DNA of 64,000 bases, taken from contig JAAXNY010000011.1 in the NCBI GenBank assembly GCA_013420905.1, forward strand, positions 496,001 through 560,000. Reading direction: 5' to 3'. Numbering within the stretch: position 1 is the stretch's first letter; every line of letters begins with the position of its first letter. Origin of the DNA: Collybia mongolica. Lineage: Eukaryota > Basidiomycota > Agaricomycetes > Agaricales > Clitocybaceae. The translations under genes and the position numbers were made by a program. Below are positions 56,703 to 64,000 of this stretch, one piece after another. The notes under the pieces were generated by a model that made no database searches, was not told the DNA's origin, and saw only the letters and a list, made by a program, of their open reading frames with translations.

Positions 56703-58166
56703 ACGCGATAGGGGGGGCGGAGATTATTCACTAATGGCAACTATTTTGGGAATGTGTGTTCTCTGTATTGTACCTTTCTTCTTTGTACGTTTTGGGGCCT
56801 TGTAGGCTGGGGTATTATCTGACCTATGTCACCCGAGCCACGCTTTGCACTAGTTCGCAACTCGGACTACTTGTTGAATTTTGCATGACTTTTCGCGCAA
56901 CGATCTATATTCATCTCTCAGAAATCCTCGGCTCAAGAGTTGCTGGGCCACCACTCAAAGCCTGCGAAGGTTCAAACACGTTCCATTTTAGTACTTCAAT
57001 TACCAGGCCCCTAGGGACGACCGGGATTTGCGGAAATGGTCGAAGGGGGAATCGTCAATGTGTCACGGTTAGCAGTGCGAAGGGGATAGGTTTGTAGTTT
57101 CCACCGTTGACAGGGCGTTTTTGAGTCCCTAAGGCCATTTGATTGGACAATTGATCCAGTCAGGAAATGGACCTAAAGGCCCCGGAAGCTCGGGGTAGCT
57201 CCCACCAAAATCCGAAAGCGGATGGGATCGCTGGATAGGATCTGGCTGTATTGCCTGATTCCAAGACGGTATTTGTGGAGGAAGGGGAAGGTTTCATATT
57301 AGGAGGTCAAGGACCTTCGCCCCGAGGACCTTCACCCTTTGCAGGCTTTTTTTTTTAACTGTAGTAATATTTTGTACTCTATTACTAGTGCGAAGTGAAT
57401 AAATATGTACGGGGGGGGGTTTACATTACAAGATGTTTATTATCAAGAGGTGATCAAGCTAAGTGGCCAAGAATAATGGGACGATTGGGGTGCGCGTGTG
57501 CGACGAGGAGGGGGAGGTTACTTGGTATCTGCAGGGTTCCCCCCGCCCTGAACTTCAGTCCACCCCTCGTGAATCATCCCTTGCATGGCGCTCGACTCCG
57601 TGCTTCCGTCGTCATCCGCAATATAATTAGAACGGATGGATCGGCTGGTGTAACAGGCCATGTGGACCGGTGTGCCTTTCTTGGCAGTCTGGAGGTCGTG
57701 ACACGTGGACTAGTGTGCCTCTCTTGGCAGTCTGGACCACACAATGTAATAACACGTGGGGCATAATTAATTGAACTCGGACCGGTATAGTCTGGGCCAT
57801 CGGAGACCTCCAACACACCGGCCAGTCAATAACGGTCTTTGGCTTTCCTACTTCATCTTTACACTGGAGTCCCGCCTTCCCAAATACAGCTCGCGCCTGT
57901 CTTCGAAGGTGGTAAAGCCTCTTTGAGCTGGCCAATCAGGTATGGAATAAAACGGCCTTCCTCTCATATTGGCTACTGTTAGCGCTCCACTCCATTTCTC
58001 ATGGAACTGTAAAGCTGAGGAGTATCGGGTTGTCCTGCCGGTGAGTTATATTGAAAGATTTATGGCGTTTCTGGTTACCGTTCAAAAGTTATTGAAGCAT
58101 GCACCAAAAGCACGAACTTTCAATTAGGATTCCATTACGTTCCTTAGACCTTAACTGCAATTTCTT
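56703..58166. other. Left part of the KDZ element or its flank, no gene
   Basis: No coding feature recognised. A 31-bp unit is tandemly repeated at 57,663-57,693 and 57,706-57,736 (tggac..gtgtgcct.tcttggcagt). Poly-G at 57,411-57,419 and poly-T at 57,348-57,356 are present. The left end of the KDZ element must lie somewhere here, but I did not find a terminal repeat. Confidence 0.35.
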
Positions 58167-58820
58167 ATGGGCCGCCCTGCAAAATGTTTCACCAACGAGG
58201 AACGCCTTGCCGCGGCTAGGTTGAAGCAAAAGGAACGTAGGCAAACACCTCAGTAAGTATTTCTCCATCCATAATCACTCTCTCTGATCTCAGAATCAAG
58301 TGGAAAGGCCTTGATTCGAGCTCAACGGCAAACATTATATCGCAAAGCGCATGGGCGTCAAGGTTCTACTACTCGCCCCGTCTCTCAATGTTTGCCACGA
58401 ATACTTCTGGCGGCAGCCACTGCACCACTCCCCGAAACCTCTCACCTCTTCCGCCAGGCCTTACGAAGTACGCAGCTGCTTGATGAGACTGGGCTTGACT
58501 TGTGGGACACAGGGCCACCCTACCCAACAGGTACACCTTCGGACACCCCCCACGAGCTACGATTTACGGGACGGCTAGAGGAGGTCATGCATGGGAGGTA
58601 TGCACGGATGGCGAGCGAGCGTCGAGCAAAGGAATTGGACTTGCCACTTCACGCTCGCAAGAGTCGACTCAATGAATCCCTCGATGCCTGGCGTATCGCA
58701 AATACATTCTTAGAGACTTACAAGGATGGGGATCGCGAAGTTAGAATGGCACATCTCTGGGTAGGATGGCTTGCTCGGCGTGTATATGAGTACTACAAAG
58801 ACTGTGATTTTAAAACATGA
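58167..58820 (+). CDS. Small basic protein, likely accessory gene of the KDZ element
   Basis: Exon 1 (58,167-58,252) encodes MGRPAKCFTNEERLAAARLK followed by QKERRQTP; a short intron follows, with acceptor at 58,293 or 58,300 (the second keeps the phase). Exon 2 encodes ALIRAQRQTLYRKAHGRQGS, then TGRLEEVMHGRYARMASERR, RLNESLDAWRIANTFLETYK and VGWLARRVYEYYKDCDFKT, with stop at 58,820. The MGRPxKxFTxEERLAAxR start is a basic, AT-hook-like motif that I have seen at the N-terminus of many fungal transposon-linked proteins. Only 21 bases separate its stop from that of the convergent KDZ gene, so the two probably belong to one element. Function unknown; DNA binding is a guess. Confidence 0.65.
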
Positions 58821-58841
58821 ATAAGTAATATACATGTTCGC

Positions 58842-61800
58842 CTAAACATTCATAGGAAGGGAAAGTAAGTGGTTGTACAAAAGCTTCCGAAGGTTTGCCA
58901 TGTCCACTTGGGTGGCCTCCGACAAATGGCATCCATTGAGAACGGCCAGTACGGTGGCTAGGACAAAGATGCCGCAATCATGACCATTCGTTTGAACGCG
59001 ACGAAGCTGCTCAATTGCATGTCAGGTATTGGTAAAAATCCGGCAATAGAGACCTCACCAAAACAGGGTGGGCAGTCCACCCTTCTTCTGTTATGACATG
59101 AAGGGGGTGTCCGTTTTGGTTGGATAGAATCACCAAACGCGAGATGAGCTGGCTAATCTCCTACGAAATGTGTAAATGATAGAAAGGCATGACAAGGAGA
59201 GACTTACTGGAACTTCATGCTTCCATGGTGCTCGTGCAGCAAAGCTATCGAAAAGATGTAACTCGCGTGAAGGAAGGTGTATCGTGCACATCACCCAGTG
59301 TTTTGGGTTGCGCCGGTGAATTGGAAGTATCCAAATATCTTTAGACCAATATTCCAGTTTACGAGTCCGTCGCCATATCTCATCATTACCAGCATTGTAG
59401 CGTACCATAAGAAGGTCAAACGTCGAGAATAGCGCACAGCGTGAGCTATAATAGGACACAGGAGAAGTCGGGTGGGAGAGAATTGCGTGGAGGTATCGTG
59501 CGATGCCATTGATGCATACGTCGTTTAACCAGGCGGTGGGGTTTTCCATGATAGCGAGGTCTTCGACAGAGAAGGTAATGACTCCAAGAGGGTGATGGAA
59601 TTGGCGCGGAATTGTCGAGGGTGGAAGTTGTGAGAACGTCTGGAATGCCAGGCCAGCGAGGGGACGGAGGTGGCTAACAAAAGGTTCCTATTGGAAGAAT
59701 TGGTAGACGTAACATATACACAATGGCAATGATTTTTCTTACTGGCAAAGACCATATTACAAGAGTATTTGTCACTACAGCATTTTCTAAACCCGTGGCT
59801 GTATTGTCGTCCAAGGCATCTTCCGTCAATAGATAATCGCCGAAGACCATGGCGTCGCTTTCAAGGTACGGAGGGTCCGAGCTTTCAGTGTGTTCTGGGT
59901 TGGTGTTGGCAGTGCTCTCATCATTGAAAAGATGGTCGACGACTACGTCTTGGACCTGGGGGGTTATCCATGTATAGGAGGGAACATACGTTTGGGTAAT
60001 ACGTTGCACAAGTACCTGCGCGTTTTCAATATGGTACTCGTAACACGCCATTCCTGTCAGTACCCCAGCAAAAGACTTCTTGAGGTGGAGAACACGGTCT
60101 CGGCGGTGGCGAAGTGGAACGAGAAGGGTGGCGTCTAGCACGATATCATCAGCATTATGGACAAGAATACTATGGCAACTTACTGGACGGCGTTGCGATC
60201 GCAACCTCAAGGGCACCGATTTCCTGTCCAAACCAGCAACAGAGGTTGTCGCCTTCTGTACCTAGACGGCGAAGTTCCTCGTGGCATCTGTCCAACTTCA
60301 GCATAGCACGGATTCCTTCCCTAACATCAATATTCTCTAGCCAGGCCGGGATATTGCCTGGGCATGGAGTAATCCACACATCCTCCATTAGATGTGGACA
60401 CTCACGCAAGGGGGCGAGTTGGGTGGGAAGGGGTTCCGGAAGGGGTATTGTCCAGTCCGAATTGTGTAACTTAGCCAGCGTTTCACAATATCTGTTGAAC
60501 TTGCGGATAGCATTCATAAGCGCAGGCTTGCGTTTTGAGATAGCTTGTCGCGTAGTTTGGTGGAGCTTTGTACCTATGACAGTGATTGAAGATGGTGACT
60601 GAAACCTTCGCTAAGTTGTCTACCAATGGCTTGTTCCCGTCCTCCGGCCGCTTGATCAAGTTTATCCCATTCAAAGAAACTACCAACTGCTCGCTTTCTA
60701 ATATTAATTTTGAGGTCGCGGGCCATTAGAAGTACACGGACAAATCCTAAATCGATGTTCTGGAGTTCCGGGAAATTATCCCCAATATTGAGCGATGCAT
60801 ATAGAGCCTCCACCTTCTCCTTGAGTTGTTGTTGAGTGGTTTCGAGAGTGGACAGGAGTCGGAGTGATTCTTTTGACGCAGTGGCTTTTGATACCGTCGC
60901 ACGCGTAACCTGTATGGCCTTGTCAACAGTATCGAGATCTCCCTGGAGGCTTAAGACAGTATCAAGCTCCTTCTTCAAACGCACAGGAGCATCTGATCAT
61001 ATTCAAAAAAAGGAAATTAGAGAAGACACAAGAGGGGTTAGAGCTTACGAGCGCGAATGGACAGTTGTGCCGCTTGCTGAAGTGCCCACTGCTGACGCAA
61101 GTAGGGAAGGTCAACCCCACACTCATCCAAGACTTTCCGTGCCTTGTTACCTTGACCTTCTACCCCTTTCTTACGACGACGCTCTATCCACCTTCCCAGG
61201 TCATCCCGGAGTTCCTCGTTAATGGATGCCATGTGCCTATCGAGCATCCAGATCCGTCGTGCACGCTGGAGATTGCAAATATTTAAATTATATTGGTGTG
61301 TTTCAAACTGACCACATACCGCGGATACTCGTGTAATACCAATGAGCTTACGCGAACGCGACCAGAGACGCTCTACCCCTTCTCCATCTGTTAAGCCAAA
61401 CCCCAGTCGAATCCGTGGATTATAAACAAGTTGACATGCCCATTGATGAGCATACGCATGCATGGCACTAGTCGCGAAGGTTAGCCGGTCTGTAATGTGA
61501 CTTGGTAAAAACTCATACTGCTCAAGAATGGTAAATGAATATTCTTTAGGATAGATATTAGGACTTACAAGCTGTAAACTACGATCTAACACGCATCCAA
61601 CATCGTAGGTCACGCCAACCGTGGCTTGTGGGGGTAGGAGTGAGTACATGTGTTCGATTAGTGCAATAGAATACTTTTGCTGCTCGCCAGGAGTATCAAT
61701 ATTAACAAGGAAAAGCGGTATGTCATGACGGCAAATTAATGCCATGACACCTCCATCATCAAATTTTTCCATATTTGTTTTGCTGTTGGACCCACACCCT

Positions 61801-63229
61801 GCGACGTGTGAGGTTTCGCATTCATCAACTGCTTCATCAGGAACTCTCGGACATCGAGGTTTTGGCGGCCTCTTGCGAAGGGCGTCGATTCGGCGTCCAA
61901 CTATATCGACCTGTTCCTTAGAAAGAAAGTATTCCGGTTCAAAGAACTCGGGACATGTCCCAGCAGAAATAAGGTGCCGGTGATTGAAGTTTCCGTCCGT
62001 CCCTACGTGTATATCACAACCCCTAACAATCAAGGCAAGTAAATAATTATTATGACAAAGGTTTAGAAACCTACTGGTCCAACGGGCGCCCAAACCAAAC
62101 TCCTCCAAAGCAAGCTGGGCAACGCTGTACCAGAATTCGAGCACAGATACCTCTTGTGAGACCAGGCGGCCCTTCACCGCATTTTTCGGTAGAGACGTGC
62201 GATGACTCTTGTGATTTAGCAGAGCCGGGTGTGGACGGGACCTGCTGAAGACCCGTCGTCGACTGCCTGATTTCGTGTTGCAGAAGTACTTCAGCAGCCA
62301 CAACAGCTGCGTCGACACGCTTTTCCAGGAGCGTCCGCAAATTGTCGTACCATTGGACGGCATACCCAAGCCCACGGCGGAACGCGTCTGGCATGGGTTC
62401 TCCCTTATACTATTTGTGATAATTATGTGATAAGAGAGAAACAGTTAGACGTACCCGATGGTTTAGTGGGACAAAACCTCGTCGTTTATAGAAGGTATTC
62501 AAAGCTCCAGCGAGGGCGTGAATGGCGTCACAGGACCTTTCAAAGAGCGCAGTATAGAATTCAAGTAAGAAGATGGAAACGGCCATACGAGGCGCAGTGG
62601 GGGCGGTGGGGAAAAGACCGTTGATGACCAGGACATGAAGTAGGTCCTGGCATTCACAGGAGACAACGTCGAAGTTCTGGAAATCTGTAAAATGTTGTCA
62701 AACTTGAAACCGGTATCGGAATGAAAACACACTTACAATCTTGAAATAAACACAATATATTACTCGTTTTCTTTGGGCAATCCAGTTCTAAACATGTGGT
62801 TTGAAAGGCCTTAGGCAGGGAGAGTACCTTCCCTGTGGTTTCTGTTACAAAGGCCAGGAGTGCGTCAATGAGACGTGGTAACACCAACTTCCATTTGTCA
62901 TATAGCGTATATGTGGCTCCATCTGGGACGGTACGTCGCGCGCGTGGAGACTCTTCATTGTCGAAAGCCAACGGAAACAGCTCTACCTGCGGGTAGGAAG
63001 GGTTGTCAAGGCTTGTGTGTGAGCCATCTGTTGATACGAAAGCGTCGTCGTCATTTAATAGACTATCCAGTTGCTCTTGAAGGCGACGGCGCTTGGCGTC
63101 CTGTCCCAGAGGTGCAAACGGCCGTTTCTTGTCTGGTCGGGCGTGGCGTTTAGGTGGGCTCGTAAAGCATTGACCTAGGCCCGTTGTGGCGAGTTGTTCA
63201 CCACGTGTGGGCGGTTTTGGCGGTGGCAT
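58842..63229 (-). CDS. KDZ transposase fused to a Ulp1-type (C48) protease
   Basis: ATG at 63,227-63,229 (MPPPKPPTRGEQLATTGLGQ). N-terminal CxC1-like cysteine cluster: LELDCPKKTSNILCLFQD, an intron, VVSCECQDLLHVLVINGLFP. Then QRCPACFGGVWFGRPLDQ, intron, and the KDZ (Kyakuja-Dileera-Zisupton) core: CDIHVGTDGNFNHRHL (first Asp), ATVGVTYDVGCVLD (second Asp) and SAMHAYAHQWACQLVYNPRI, then FGLTDGEGVERLWSRSRKLI (Glu). A coiled coil follows (about 60,980-60,600), then a linker. The end is a cysteine protease of the Ulp1 family: WLNDVCINGIARYLHAIL, HWVMCTIHLPSRELHLFDSF (His and Asp) and VQTNGHDCGIFVLATVLAVL (Gln and Cys), with stop at 58,842. About nine introns. I saw no broken frame, so the element may be active. 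The transposase acts on the element ends; the protease may remove SUMO-like modifiers or process the protein itself. Confidence 0.85.
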
Positions 63230-63711
63230 GATGCACGGAAATTTCGGAGGTTTCCGTCACGTAAAATAAATTGATCATGATCGAACATACAACTATTAAT
63301 AGCGTCCCTTCCAGTTCCTTCGCCGAGGACCATCTGTGACCGTCCTCTAGAAGGCCACCCTGCTTCCCAATAAGATCTGAGTGATTCCTATTTTGGGTAG
63401 GAACCATCGAAGGTTATTCCCAAGGCCCGTTATTGCTGTCCCATCAATGGGCCTCAAGGCCATGGGAAGCTCCTGTCTAAGGTGGTAGTTTCTGACGCGT
63501 GCATATAGCTCTTCTCTCCTGGTATGGATATGAGTTGCCAAATGTGTTGATTCTTTTGTTCATGTGACTACCTAAGGAGTCTACAAATGCCATACCAAAT
63601 CTCATGACTGGAACGTAAAAGGGTATACAGGAATGCAGAGAAATTTTAAGACCATCTGGAAGTTGGCTTTGGGGTGAGTCCTCTGATGAATAACCCAAGG
63701 CTTAATTGAAC
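63230..63711. other. Spacer between the KDZ gene and an AA9 gene
   Basis: No gene recognised; it should contain the right end of the KDZ element. Short inverted words (ccaaggcccgttattg / tgggcctcaaggcc near 63,418-63,463) are present, but no terminal repeat was matched to the left side. Confidence 0.35.
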
Positions 63712-64000
63712 TCACACTGCTGGTCCTGGAATGGGGTAAGACTGATTTTGACTTGTGAGGACAGGAAAAGTGGATGCATATCAAAATTACTTACGCCGGT
63801 GTCTGTGGAAGTGGGTTAGTATATGAATTTGAGTGATTAGAGATGTTCTTACTGGTATAAGCGTCATACACAATTCCTATGATTTAGATAAGTCATTAAT
63901 AACCTCAACACAGACTCATAGGTATATGAACTCACCAGGAGTGCTTGCTGTGTAAGCACCAGGGAAGGAGACGAACGAGCTAGGAAGCGATGTGCCTGAA
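63712..64000 (-). CDS. AA9 lytic polysaccharide monooxygenase, C-terminal end only (runs off the window)
   Basis: Reading leftwards from the edge: SGTSLPSSFVSFPGAYTAST then PG, intron (about 60 bp), GIVYDAYT, intron, NTG, intron, GPAV and a TGA at 63,712-63,714. SLPSSFVSFPGAY and GIVYD are the typical C-terminal blocks of fungal AA9 enzymes, and the chain of tiny last exons is also typical of Agaricomycete members. The intron before GPAV seems to use a GC donor (gcgtaagt), because only that keeps phase. The copper-binding His residues would lie beyond 64,000. AA9 enzymes cleave cellulose oxidatively outside the cell. Confidence 0.7.

Overview
This is nuclear DNA from a filamentous basidiomycete, almost certainly an Agaricomycete. 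The genes carry many short GT-AG introns (about 40-65 bp). The genes (a GH79 glycosidase, an AA9 LPMO end, short-intron surface glycoproteins, a DUF6697-like protein) and the transposons (hAT, Plavaka, Kyakuja-Dileera-Zisupton) are typical of mushroom-forming fungi and their relatives. I saw no rRNA, tRNA, CRISPR or prokaryotic-style operon. Exon boundaries were read by eye, so start codons and some splice sites are approximate.

Layout. 0-6 kb: a 243-bp MITE with perfect-looking target duplications, then a large acidic multi-membrane-segment protein whose reading frame breaks once inside an internal repeat. 6-26 kb: a cluster of paralogous cell-surface glycoproteins. One has a lectin-like ectodomain and a hydrophobic C-terminus (6.4-7.6 kb). 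One has a lectin-like ectodomain, one membrane segment and a PPxY tail (10.3-11.5 kb). Two have a spherulation-specific family 4 (spherulin-4-like) ectodomain on the same membrane-plus-PPxY cassette (12.6-14.4 and 24.0-25.8 kb). Two relics also occur (8.3-9.1 and 23.0-23.4 kb). The two spherulin genes lie in a 2.5-kb segmental duplication. The copies are separated by 8 kb of CpG-poor old repeat DNA that carries a 1-kb foldback element and a younger CpG-rich hAT transposon with one nonsense mutation.

26-42.4 kb: the ordinary gene-bearing part. It holds a secreted protein of 21-residue repeats (frameshifted after its signal peptide), an epoxide-hydrolase-type alpha/beta hydrolase, an MFS sugar transporter with 13 exons, the La RNA-binding protein, a GH79 glycosidase and a DUF6697-like nuclear-type protein.

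42.4-64 kb: a transposon yard. There is a 1.15-kb palindrome and a 3.6-kb segment bounded by 249-bp inverted repeats. Inside that segment sits an LTR-like insertion carrying six hairpins that share one loop but have different stems. Next comes a Plavaka-type transposon whose central 2.9 kb is inverted, cutting both of its genes. Then follow a relic of a 7-membrane-segment protein gene and a KDZ transposon whose single long gene joins a CxC1-like cysteine cluster, the KDZ transposase core, a coiled coil and a Ulp1-type (C48) protease. The 3' end of an AA9 LPMO gene enters at the right edge.

The strongest candidates for something new are the surface-receptor-like cluster in which different ectodomains share one transmembrane/PPxY cassette, and the covarying hairpin array at 45,968-46,111.
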